Shown here piece after piece: positions 54,501 to 63,504 of a DNA stretch of 64,000 nt. Where the stretch lies: assembly GCA_041687015.1 (NCBI GenBank), contig JAWLCT010000010.1:30681-94680 (forward strand). The letters run 5' to 3'. Below the pieces are notes generated by a model. It saw only the letters and a program-made list of their open reading frames with translations, was not told the DNA's origin and did not search any database. How positions within the stretch are numbered: the first letter of the stretch is position 1; every line of letters begins with the position of its first letter. Origin of the DNA: JALOAT01 sp041687015 (GTDB taxonomy: Bacteria > Pseudomonadota > Gammaproteobacteria > Thiohalomonadales > Thiohalomonadaceae). A program made the translations under genes and the position numbers.

Positions 54501-55588
54501 CGCGTGCTATCGATGCGCAGGGTCTCGGACATATACGGTCCGCGATCCAGATCGTTGGTGAAAATGGTTTGGAACGACTTCACCCCGGCGGCGCGGATTT
54601 TCTGCAGGACGTCGAAGGTGATCTCGTCGTTGGCGGCAGCGATGATCTCGCCGCTGCCCTGATCGACCACATCGTGGGCGAGCGCGCGGCCGAGCACGAA
54701 CTCGTCGGGAACATCCAGCGTCTTCAGGCCAACCTTGTCAATCTCACGGATGTGGCGCGCGGTGATGCGGCGCCCCTTCTCCACGATAACCTGGCCCTCG
54801 TGAGCGATGTCGAAATCGGCGGTTTCGCCGCGCAGCCGTTCAGGAATGAGATCGAGGCGCACCTGCTCACCGGCGAAGGTGAAGGTGTCCTTCTCGAAAA
54901 AGGTATCCAGGATCTGCTCGTTGGTGTAGCCGAGGGCGCGCAGCAGCACGGTCGCCGGGAGTTTGCGGCGGCGATCGATACGCACGAAGATGGAGTCCTT
55001 CGGATCGAACTCGAAGTCCAGCCACGAACCGCGGTAAGGGATCACGCGGGCGCTGAACAGCAGCTTGCCGGAGGAATGGGTCTTGCCCTTGTCGTGCTCG
55101 AAGAACACGCCCGGGGAACGGTGGAGCTGCGAAACGATGACGCGCTCGGTACCGTTGATGACGAAAGTGCCGTTCTCGGTCATCAGGGGCAGTTCGCCCA
55201 TGTAGACTTCCTGCTCCTTGATGTCCTTGATGACCTTGCTGCCGGCGGGCGCGTCCTTGTCATAAATGACCAGGCGCACCTTGACACGCAGCGGTGCCGC
55301 GTAGGTGAGTCCGCGCACCTGACACTCTTTCACGTCGAACACGGGCGTGCCGAGGCGATAGCTCACGTATTCGAGGGCGGCGTAACCCGAGTAGCTCACG
55401 ATCGGGAACACCGAGCGGAAGGCGGCTTCCAGGCCAACTTCCCTGCGCGCTTCAGAACGTGCATCGGCTTGCAGGAAGCTGCGATAGGAATCGAGCTGGA
55501 TAGCAAGCAGATAGGGCACGTCCAGGATGCTGGGACGTTTGCCGAAATCCTTACGGATGCGTTTTTTCTCAGTGAACGAGTAAGCCAT
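51512..55588 (-). CDS. rpoB: DNA-directed RNA polymerase subunit beta
   Basis: 1358 aa. Rifampicin-binding region [33 protein letters not shown] has the common wild-type residues (Asp, His and Ser of the 516, 526 and 531 positions). The C-terminal [25 protein letters not shown] is intact. Preceded by the rplL-rpoB attenuator region. Confidence 0.98.
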   Translation of the reverse strand: [1358 protein letters not shown]

Positions 55589-55679
55589 CAGGGTTCCTCA
55601 GCTCTTCAGATCAGCTCTACCAGCCGCACCCCATCCCCTTGATGGCGGCGCGTGGCTTTGCGGGTGGTACCCGCAGCGG

Positions 55680-55708
55680 AAAAAGGCCGGTGGCGCTTGC
55701 CACCAGCC
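55680..55708 (-). terminator. Attenuator in the rplL-rpoB gap
   Basis: Stem of ten pairs with one mismatch (55685-55694 with 55699-55708), loop GCTT, followed on the minus strand by TTTTT. It lies in the 228-bp gap between rplL and rpoB, where E. coli also has a partial terminator that lowers rpoBC expression relative to the ribosomal proteins. A second hairpin (TGGCCCGC / GCGGGCCA) lies at about 55746-55768. Confidence 0.75.
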
Positions 55709-55816
55709 GTTTTCATCAAAACTTGCACCTTTCCCTGGAAACTGGCCCGCCCACGAGAGCGGGCCAATTCCTTGTGCCAGGACCGGGCCTGACGTCTTTC
55801 GGCATGGTATGCCTTA

Positions 55817-56191
55817 TTACTTCATCTCGACCTTGGCGCCAGCGTCTTCCAGCTGCTTCTTGAGGGCTTCGGCGTCAGCCTTGGAGATGCCCTCCTTCAC
55901 AGCCTTGGGAGCGCTTTCCACCAGATCCTTGGCTTCCTTCAGGCCCAGGCCGGTGGCGGCACGCACAACCTTGATGACCTCAACCTTCTTGTCGCCAGCG
56001 GCGGCAAGAATGACGTTGAACTCGGTCTGCTCTTCAGCGGGAGCGGCAGCGGCAGCGGCGGCAGGCGCAGCGGCCATAGCGGCGGCGGCGGACACGCCGA
56101 ACTTCTCTTCCATCGCCTCGATGAGCTCAACGACTTCCATCACGGTCATGTTGGAGATGGTGTCAAGGATGTCTTCTTTGGAAACGGCCAT
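55817..56191 (-). CDS. rplL: 50S ribosomal protein L7/L12
   Basis: 124 aa. N-terminal dimerisation helices, an Ala-rich hinge (about residues 36-52) and the conserved C-domain EFNVILAAAGDKKVEVIKVVRAATGLGLKEAKDLVE. Forms the stalk that recruits translation factors. Confidence 0.98.
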   Translation of the reverse strand: MAVSKEDILDTISNMTVMEVVELIEAMEEKFGVSAAAAMAAAPAAAAAAAPAEEQTEFNVILAAAGDKKVEVIKVVRAATGLGLKEAKDLVESAPKAVKEGISKADAEALKKQLEDAGAKVEMK

Positions 56192-56251
56192 TGTGAATGC
56201 TCCTGTAACTTGGATGTTGCCCGCAACGGGCCCGTTGATACGAATGGGTGC

Positions 56252-56779
56252 TTAGGCTGCCTGCTTCTGATCGCGAACCGCAGCGATGGTACGAGCCAGC
56301 TTGGCGTGCGGCTCGGCCAGGGTGCGGACGAATTTCTGGATCGGAGCCTTCATGACGCCCATGAGCATGGCAATCGCCTGCTCCTTGGTCGGCATCTTGG
56401 CGAGACGGTCCAGTTCCTTCGCGTCGAGCAGCTTCCCTCCGATGGAGACCACCTTGACCTCCAGCTTGGCGTTATCCTTGGCGAAAGCCTGGATAACCCG
56501 AGCGGCGGCGCCGGGATCTTCCTGAGAGAAGGCCAGCACCAGCGGGCCCGTGAGGGCCTCCTGCATGCACTCGAACTCAGTGCCTTGGACGGCGCGACGA
56601 GCCAGGGTGTTCTTAACCACACGCACGTAGACACCACCCTCGCGTGCCTGGGCACGCAGAGTGGTCATCTGGGCGGCGGACAGACCCGAATATTCCGCAC
56701 CGACGGCGGAATAGGCCTTCGCGGCGACCTCGGCGACTTCGTCGATGATGGCCTGCTTTTGATCGCGGTTGAGAGCCAC
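56252..56779 (-). CDS. rplJ: 50S ribosomal protein L10
   Basis: 175 aa. MALNRDQKQAIIDEVAEVAAKA start, RVVKNTLARRAV rRNA-binding segment and a C-terminal helix that carries the L12 dimers. The 266-bp upstream gap contains an L10-type leader, so autoregulation is expected. Confidence 0.98.
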   Translation of the reverse strand: MALNRDQKQAIIDEVAEVAAKAYSAVGAEYSGLSAAQMTTLRAQAREGGVYVRVVKNTLARRAVQGTEFECMQEALTGPLVLAFSQEDPGAAARVIQAFAKDNAKLEVKVVSIGGKLLDAKELDRLAKMPTKEQAIAMLMGVMKAPIQKFVRTLAEPHAKLARTIAAVRDQKQAA

Positions 56780-56884
56780 GCGAAATCACCTCTCGATTTC
56801 CACATGGAACCTGGACCCGGCGAAAAGTTCCGTGTCCATGAACCTGTGTTTTGACAAACGGAAGCGGTCGAAACCCCTTCCCCC

Positions 56885-56995
56885 CTTGTACGGTGGCCCT
56901 CGTTCAAACACCTTAGGCGACACCGTCTGCGCAGGCGGTTGGTACCCTTAAACCTTGCGGCACCTGCGGTCACGGACGGCCACCGCCCGATGGGA
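56885..56995 (-). promoter_or_regulatory. L10 leader (autoregulatory 5' UTR of rplJL)
   Basis: Between rplA and rplJ the minus strand shows the conserved parts of the L10-binding leader: CCGCAGGTG, AAGGTTTAA, then TGCGCAGACGGTG and CCTAAGG, with long-range pairing GGTGGCC / GGCCACC closing the structure. L10(L12)4 binds this element and represses translation. Exact ends are approximate. Confidence 0.7.
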
Positions 56996-57045
56996 CGGGC
57001 GGCGACCTGTTGCACGGCCTTTACGGCTGTGCAAATTCGTTACGA

Positions 57046-57741
57046 TCACGCAGCGGCGAGCGACGACTGCTCGACGATGACACCGCCACCCATGGTGGTG
57101 GAAAGCGTGATCTTCTTCAGATACTGACCCTTCGCCGTGGCGGGCTTGGCTTTCTGCAAATCGGCCAACAACGCCTGAAGATTTTCCTTGATGGCGTTGG
57201 TCTCAAAATCGATCTTGCCGATGGAGGCGTGGATGATGCCGGCCTTGTCGGTGCGATAACGAACCTGACCCGCCTTGGCATTACGCACGGCGCCAGCCAC
57301 GTCAGGCGTTACGGTACCGGTCTTCGGGTTCGGCATCAGACCCCGGGGACCAAGGATCTGGCCAAGCGTACCCACCACGCGCATGGCATCGGGGGAAGCC
57401 ACAACCACGTCGAAATCCATCTGTCCGGCCTTAACCTGCTCGGCCAGATCGTCCATACCGACGATGTCTGCGCCTGCGGCTTTGGCAGCCTCGGCATTGG
57501 CACCCTGCGCGAACACCGCAACCCGTACGGTCTTGCCGGTGCCGTTGGGCATCACGGTGGCGCCACGCACGACCTGATCGGACTTGCGGGGGTCGACGCC
57601 CAGGTTCACGGCGACGTCCACGGACTCGAGGAACTTGGCCTTCGGCAGGCTCTTCAACAGCTCGATGGCTTCATCGACGGTGTAAGCCTTGCCGGCCTGA
57701 ATCTTTTCGCGAATGGCTTTTTGGCGTTTGGAAAGTGCCAT
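57046..57741 (-). CDS. rplA: 50S ribosomal protein L1
   Basis: 231 aa. MALSKRQKAIREKIQAGKAYTVDEAIELLK start, GRLN-type core replaced by GPRGLMPNPKTGTVTPDV signature. Forms the L1 stalk and in E. coli represses rplKA translation. Three bases after rplK. Confidence 0.98.
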   Translation of the reverse strand: MALSKRQKAIREKIQAGKAYTVDEAIELLKSLPKAKFLESVDVAVNLGVDPRKSDQVVRGATVMPNGTGKTVRVAVFAQGANAEAAKAAGADIVGMDDLAEQVKAGQMDFDVVVASPDAMRVVGTLGQILGPRGLMPNPKTGTVTPDVAGAVRNAKAGQVRYRTDKAGIIHASIGKIDFETNAIKENLQALLADLQKAKPATAKGQYLKKITLSTTMGGGVIVEQSSLAAA

Positions 57742-57744
57742 GGC

Positions 57745-58176
57745 TTATACCCCTTCCGTCTCAAGGCCCATGCTGCGGGCGCTACCGGCGATAGTACGCA
57801 CGGCGGCATCCATGTCAGCGGCGGTGAGGTCAGGCATCTTGGTCTTGGCGATTTCTTCGAGCTGCGCGCGCGTCACTTTGCCCACCTTGTCGCGGTTAGG
57901 AACGGCTGAACCGGACTGAATACCGGCAGCCTTCTTCAGGAGAATGGCGGCAGGCGGGGTCTTGGTGATAAAGGTGAAGCTACGGTCGTTATAAACCGTG
58001 ATGACCACCGGAATCGGCAGGCCCGGTTCGAGCTTCTGGGTCTGCGCATTGAACTGCTTGCAGAACTCCATGATGTTCACGCCGTGCTGACCGAGTGCGG
58101 GGCCGACCGGCGGGCTGGGATTGGCCTGACCGGCCTTCACCTGCAGCTTGATATAAGCTGTGATCTTCTTTGCCAT
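57745..58176 (-). CDS. rplK: 50S ribosomal protein L11
   Basis: 143 aa. IKLQVKAGQANPSPPVGPALGQHGVNIMEFCKQFNAQTQ start, family length. Forms the GTPase-associated centre and the RelA/stringent response site. Preceded by GAGGAGAG ribosome-binding site. Confidence 0.98.
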   Translation of the reverse strand: MAKKITAYIKLQVKAGQANPSPPVGPALGQHGVNIMEFCKQFNAQTQKLEPGLPIPVVITVYNDRSFTFITKTPPAAILLKKAAGIQSGSAVPNRDKVGKVTRAQLEEIAKTKMPDLTAADMDAAVRTIAGSARSMGLETEGV

Positions 58177-58245
58177 GTTTCTCTCCTCGCGGGTTCAGGC
58201 GCCGTGAGGCTCCCCGCCATTGATAACCGCGAAAGCAGACAGCCG

Positions 58246-58263
58246 CGCACCCCGTGTGGGGTG
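58246..58263 (-). other. Hairpin in the nusG-rplK gap
   Basis: GCACCCC / GGGGTGC around ACAC in the 112-bp space between nusG and rplK. No T-run follows. It may mark an RNA-processing or weak termination point ahead of the ribosomal genes. Confidence 0.4.
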
Positions 58264-58288
58264 CCCGGCCGCCCGCTCCCGCGCCAAT

Positions 58289-58822
58289 TCAGCCTTTATC
58301 GACTTGGCCGAATTCCAGTTCCACCGGCGTGGAGCGGCCGAAAATCAGCACAGCCACGCGCAGGCGGTTTTTCTCGTAGTCAACTTCCTCGACCACGCCA
58401 TTGAAATCGTTGAACGGACCCTCGACGATGCGAACGACTTCGCCGGGCTCGAACAATACCTTCGGTCGCGGCTTCTCCGCGCCTTCCTGCACCCGGGCGA
58501 GAATGGCATCCGCCTCGCGGTCAGAAATGGGCGCCGGCCGATCGGCCGTGCCGCCGATGAACCCCATCACCTTGGGAACGTCTTTCACCAGGTGCCAGGT
58601 TTCGTCATTCATTTCCATCTGCACGAGGACATAGCCCGGGAAGAACTTGCGATCGCTCTTCCGCTTCTGACCTTCGCGCATTTCGATGACTTCTTCGGTG
58701 GGGACCAGGATCTGACCGAACATCTCCTGCATACCGCCACGCCGGATTCGTTCCTCAAGTGAACGCTTCACCTGATTTTCGAAGCCTGAATAGGCGTGGA
58801 CCACATACCAGCGCAACGCCAT
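58289..58822 (-). CDS. nusG: Transcription termination/antitermination factor NusG
   Basis: 177 aa. NGN domain with LRWYVVHAYSGFENQVKRSLEERI and RKFFPGYVLVQMEMNDETWHLVKDVPKVMGFIGG; C-terminal KOW domain FEPGEVVRIVEGPFNDFNGVVEEVD that contacts Rho or S10. Four bases after secE, as usual. Confidence 0.98.
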   Translation of the reverse strand: MALRWYVVHAYSGFENQVKRSLEERIRRGGMQEMFGQILVPTEEVIEMREGQKRKSDRKFFPGYVLVQMEMNDETWHLVKDVPKVMGFIGGTADRPAPISDREADAILARVQEGAEKPRPKVLFEPGEVVRIVEGPFNDFNGVVEEVDYEKNRLRVAVLIFGRSTPVELEFGQVDKG

Positions 58823-58826
58823 CCGT

Positions 58827-59174
58827 TCAGCCTCCTTGGCCGGTCATGAACTTCACAGCCCAGACCAGAAACGTGTCGAACAGCCAGAGGATCAGGCCCA
58901 TCAGGACAACCATAGCGAGGACGATGAGGGTCGTCTGCGAGGTCTCCTTGCCGGAGGGCCAAACCACCTTGCGGACTTCGATGAGGGCACCGCGACCGAA
59001 ACCGATGGCTCCGGCACCGGTCGCAGTAGTAGAAGCCACGGCCGTCGCAATTCCGAGGGCGACAAGCAAGGCGACCACGCGCAACAGCATGGATTGATCG
59101 CCGAAATAGTAAAACGCACCCACGGCACCCAGCAGGATGAGGGCTGCGATCGTCAACTTGAGCTTGTCAGCCAT
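58827..59174 (-). CDS. secE: Protein translocase subunit SecE
   Basis: 115 aa with three hydrophobic helices, like the E. coli-type SecE, and the amphipathic signature FGRGALIEVRKVVWPSGKETSQTTLIVL. Essential partner of SecY. Preceded by tRNA-Trp. Confidence 0.97.
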   Translation of the reverse strand: MADKLKLTIAALILLGAVGAFYYFGDQSMLLRVVALLVALGIATAVASTTATGAGAIGFGRGALIEVRKVVWPSGKETSQTTLIVLAMVVLMGLILWLFDTFLVWAVKFMTGQGG

Positions 59175-59213
59175 TGCCTTTCCGAGGAATCACGCCAGTC
59201 CACTGGCCGGATA

Positions 59214-59289
59214 TGGCAGGCCAGGAGGGAATCGAACCCCCAACCTGCGGTTTTGGAGACCGCCGCTCTGCCAATTGAGCTACTGGCCT
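59214..59289 (-). tRNA. tRNA-Trp (anticodon CCA)
   Basis: 76 nt with acceptor AGGCCAG/CTGGCCT, anticodon loop CTCCAAA (anticodon CCA), TpsiC arm GGGGGTTCGATTCCC and encoded CCA. It lies between tuf and secE, as in many gammaproteobacteria. Confidence 0.96.
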
Positions 59290-59300
59290 AAAACTTACGC

Positions 59301-59325
59301 GTCCCCCGACACACCGTCGGGGGAC
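59301..59325 (-). other. Hairpin between tuf and tRNA-Trp
   Basis: Perfect ten-bp stem GTCCCCCGAC / GTCGGGGGAC with loop ACACC-type, seven bases from TTTT on the minus strand. It could be a leaky terminator of tuf or a processing site freeing tRNA-Trp. Confidence 0.55.
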
Positions 59326-59336
59326 GTCGCGAACAC

Positions 59337-60527
<1,191 letters not shown>

Positions 60528-60578
60528 GGACCTGCTCCTCCGATGGGACGTCTACGCTTGGGTTTCAGACTGAAAACT

Positions 60579-60654
<76 letters not shown>

Positions 60655-60683
60655 AGAAAAACTGCAAACCTCTACCACGGTGA

Positions 60684-60757
<74 letters not shown>

Positions 60758-60791
60758 ATTTCTTAAAGCCGACGGGTCGGCTTTTACGTAC

Positions 60792-60876
<85 letters not shown>

Positions 60877-60947
60877 GGCAAACGTAAGCCACACATTTTG
60901 CGTCGCCGGGGCGCGTGTGTCAATCCCACAATGACGCTAAATCGGTG

Positions 60948-61023
60948 TGGAGCTGGCGACAGGAGTCGAACCTGCGACCTACTGATTACAAATCAGCCGC
61001 TCTACCAACTGAGCTACGCCAGC
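60948..61023 (-). tRNA. tRNA-Thr (anticodon UGU)
   Basis: 76 nt, acceptor GCTGGCG/CGCCAGC, anticodon loop TTTGTAA (UGU, reading ACA), encoded CCA. First gene of the tRNA-tuf unit, 15 bases after its -10 box. Confidence 0.96.
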
Positions 61024-61038
61024 ATGCGCGAAACGCGG

Positions 61039-61067
61039 ATTCTAGGCACAAGCGAAGGTCTCCGCAA
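61039..61067 (-). promoter_or_regulatory. Promoter of the tRNA-tuf operon
   Basis: TTGCGG (61062-61067), 17 bp, TAGAAT (61039-61044), followed by the GC-rich discriminator CCGCG typical of stringently controlled stable-RNA promoters. The -35 directly abuts the stop codon of the SPOR gene. Confidence 0.65.
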
Positions 61068-61775
61068 TCACTGTGCGTCATTGCAGGAGCGGATCCGCAG
61101 TTCTGGGGTCGCGGCCGACTGCAACAGCTTCGACAGTGCTTGGCCTGGTTTACTCCAGGTCACTTCCAGATAGAACCGACGTCCGGGCGAAATCACCTCG
61201 CGTGTGTGCAAGGTGAGTTTCAGTGAGCTCAGCTGCGCCACTCGGCGACGGGCTGCCTCGGGGGTGCTGAACAGCCCAAGAGACAGCGTGTTCTTGTTCT
61301 CGCCGTTGGGGACGAAGTAGAAATCTTTGATGCCCGCCGCGCGCAGGCGCGCCATCACCGGTGCAGCTTGTTCCCGCGATCGAAACGGCGGCAGCACTAC
61401 CCAGTACCGGCGGCGCTCGAAATCCGCTTTCCCGGACGCTCGCACGTCCACACCTTCGGCTGCAAGGTGCCGGTTGACCTGCTCCAACGCCTTGGCATCG
61501 CGCAGTCCTTCAATGCGATAACAGGCGCCAGCACGCGTCGGCCCCAAGTTCGCCGGCGGCGCCTGCACCGCCATACGCACCGCCTCGGGAACACTGGCAT
61601 GTGGCATCACCGGGCGGGGATCGAGTGGCTGCTGTGGTGACAGCTCTGAGACGAGCGTGAGCCCCTGCACCGCCTCTGGAGGGTCGACCGGCGCCGGTGT
61701 CGCTGTAGGTGTGCTGTCCAGCACAGTCAACAGCCCGATATTGGCCAGGATCAGCAGGAGGAAGAACCGGCGCAT
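61068..61775 (-). CDS. Membrane-anchored SPOR-domain protein
   Basis: 235 aa. One N-terminal hydrophobic segment (FFLLLILANIGLLTVL) anchors it in the inner membrane; a Pro-rich linker follows. Residues about 80-220 contain two SPOR-like repeats (CYRIEGLRDAKALEQVNRHL with YWVVLPPFRSREQA, and ENKNTLSLGLFSTPEAARRR). SPOR domains bind glycan strands lacking stem peptides at division sites, so a cell-envelope role is likely. It lies six bases after coaX and is probably co-transcribed with birA-coaX. Confidence 0.75.
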   Translation of the reverse strand: MRRFFLLLILANIGLLTVLDSTPTATPAPVDPPEAVQGLTLVSELSPQQPLDPRPVMPHASVPEAVRMAVQAPPANLGPTRAGACYRIEGLRDAKALEQVNRHLAAEGVDVRASGKADFERRRYWVVLPPFRSREQAAPVMARLRAAGIKDFYFVPNGENKNTLSLGLFSTPEAARRRVAQLSSLKLTLHTREVISPGRRFYLEVTWSKPGQALSKLLQSAATPELRIRSCNDAQ

Positions 61776-61781
61776 GCAGCG

Positions 61782-62522
61782 TCAGCCTCTTGCGTACGCC
61801 AGCAGGCCGCGAAATGTGAGATCCGGGACGACTTGGTGAGGCACGGAGATATGTGCTGCAAAGGTCGCGGCATCACCGCCGGCCACGAGGCATGAAACCG
61901 CGGCATCCCCCCCCAGATTGCGCACGGTGCGTTCCACCATGCCGGCCACACACGCCAAGGTCCCTGCGGCCACACAACTGCCCGTATCCGTCCCAAGCCC
62001 CTGGGCGGCGAATCCATGGTCGTGCGGGGACAGCCGGATTTGCCGGGTTCCGGCCACCAGGCACTCGGCCATAAGATGGCGGCCCGGAATGATCATACCC
62101 CCGAGGTGCCTGCCGTCGGCAGCGATCCAGTCAAGGGTAACTGCCGTCCCGCAATCGACAATGCAAACAGGGCCCCGGACCAACTCACGGGCGCCAATCA
62201 TCGCTGCCCACCGGTCGGCTCCGAGGGACACCGGATCGGCGTAACCGTTCTTGAGACCACGAAACTCCGCAGCCGGCACCACGAATTCAACGTCACAACC
62301 GAGTCTGCCTCGGGCCACACGCTGAAGCGTATACCCGACGTCTTCGCCGGCCACGTTGCTGATGACGAGCCGCTCCACCGGGCGAAGGTGCGCAAACGCG
62401 GCAACGAACTGCGATTCGAGTCTGTTGCCGTCAATGGGGATGCTGCCACCCTCCAGGACCTGGACACCATCGCTGCAGCGCCATTTGAGCCGGGTATTGC
62501 CCGCGTCAAGCAGAAGCCACAT
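61782..62522 (-). CDS. coaX: Type III pantothenate kinase
   Basis: 246 aa. ASKHA-fold kinase with the phosphate-binding start LLLDAGNTRLKW, then GADRWAAMIGAR, VDCGTAVTLDW and GGMIIPG motifs. First step of coenzyme A synthesis. It overlaps birA by 17 bases and has a GAGG ribosome-binding site inside birA. In E. coli the same position next to birA holds the unrelated type I kinase coaA. Confidence 0.93.
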   Translation of the reverse strand: MWLLLDAGNTRLKWRCSDGVQVLEGGSIPIDGNRLESQFVAAFAHLRPVERLVISNVAGEDVGYTLQRVARGRLGCDVEFVVPAAEFRGLKNGYADPVSLGADRWAAMIGARELVRGPVCIVDCGTAVTLDWIAADGRHLGGMIIPGRHLMAECLVAGTRQIRLSPHDHGFAAQGLGTDTGSCVAAGTLACVAGMVERTVRNLGGDAAVSCLVAGGDAATFAAHISVPHQVVPDLTFRGLLAYARG

Positions 62523-63489
62523 GGTCCCTCACCCGCAAGCTCACTTCACCCGACGTAAAGCGTTGCATACCCTTAACCGTCTCCAGCAACAATGCCCCTG
62601 ACGGATCGATACCTGCCGCAGTGCCTTCCACCACACCGTTAGGCAGATGCAAGGTCACCGCGCGTCCACACACCGCGTCCCATGAGACCCACGCATGGCG
62701 GAACGGTTCAAATCCTTCGCTGGCGAACACCTTGAGCGCTTTCACCATAGCCTCCACCAGTGCTGCCGCCACATGGTTGCGCGAGAGTGAAGAAGAGGCC
62801 TCGCAAAGATCTGCCCACGGTTGATCGATAACGGTATCCCGCGGCATGCCCAGGTTGACGCCGACACCTGCGATGACTTGGCACGGACCATTGGCCTCAC
62901 CGCTCACCTCCAGCAGTAAACCGGCCACCTTGCGGTAATCCAACCAGATGTCATTGGGCCACTTCAGCTGGATGCCGGAAATACCAACCCCCGCGAGCGC
63001 CTCCGCACAGGCTACGGCCAAGGCAAGGCTTAGCCCCGAAAGGCGTGCCGGTCCCTCCGCAAAGCCCCAGGCCACCGATAAATAGAGATTTGCGCCCAGG
63101 GGCGAGCACCAGGTCCGGCCCCGCCTTCCGCGTCCCGCGGTCTGCATCTCAGCCAGACAAACATGCGCCTCGCCCATCCCGTTGCGGGCTTCGCTTGCGA
63201 GATAGCGGTTAGTCGAATCGATCGAAAAGTGCACTTCCAGTGCACGAATGCTCGCGCCTACGGCCGGCTGGATCGCTTGCAGAATCTGCGCCTCGTCGAG
63301 GAGTTCCACGGCTTGGCGAAGACGGTAGCCGCGCCCCGTCACAGCGTCGATGCCCACCCCCAGCGACTCGAGTTCCTTGATGGACTTCCAAATCGCCGCC
63401 CGGGAAACGCCGAGCACACGCCCGATTTGTTCACCGGAGTGGAATTTACCATCGGCAAGGAGTGTGAGCAGGCTTTGCATGGAGGGCAT
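62506..63489 (-). CDS. birA: Biotin-[acetyl-CoA-carboxylase] ligase / biotin operon repressor BirA
   Basis: 327 aa. N-terminal winged helix (ADGKFHSGEQIGRVLGVSRAAIWKSIKELESLG) marks the regulatory, bifunctional form. The ligase domain has STNRYLASEA, the biotinyl-AMP loop AGRGRRGRTWCSPLG and LKWPNDIWLDYRKVAGLLLE, then a C-terminal SH3-like part. Two in-frame ATGs (63489, 63480) are possible. It attaches biotin to AccB and represses biotin genes. A -10 box only six bases before the first ATG suggests a leaderless transcript. Confidence 0.94.
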   Translation of the reverse strand: MPSMQSLLTLLADGKFHSGEQIGRVLGVSRAAIWKSIKELESLGVGIDAVTGRGYRLRQAVELLDEAQILQAIQPAVGASIRALEVHFSIDSTNRYLASEARNGMGEAHVCLAEMQTAGRGRRGRTWCSPLGANLYLSVAWGFAEGPARLSGLSLALAVACAEALAGVGISGIQLKWPNDIWLDYRKVAGLLLEVSGEANGPCQVIAGVGVNLGMPRDTVIDQPWADLCEASSSLSRNHVAAALVEAMVKALKVFASEGFEPFRHAWVSWDAVCGRAVTLHLPNGVVEGTAAGIDPSGALLLETVKGMQRFTSGEVSLRVRDHVASA

Positions 63490-63495
63490 GGGCGG

Positions 63496-63504
63496 ATTTT
63501 ATCA
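63496..63504 (-). promoter_or_regulatory. Putative extended -10 promoter of birA
   Basis: TGATAAAAT on the minus strand (TGN plus TAAAAT) with six bases (CCGCCC) before the ATG at 63489. No clear -35 and no Shine-Dalgarno are visible. Confidence 0.45.
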
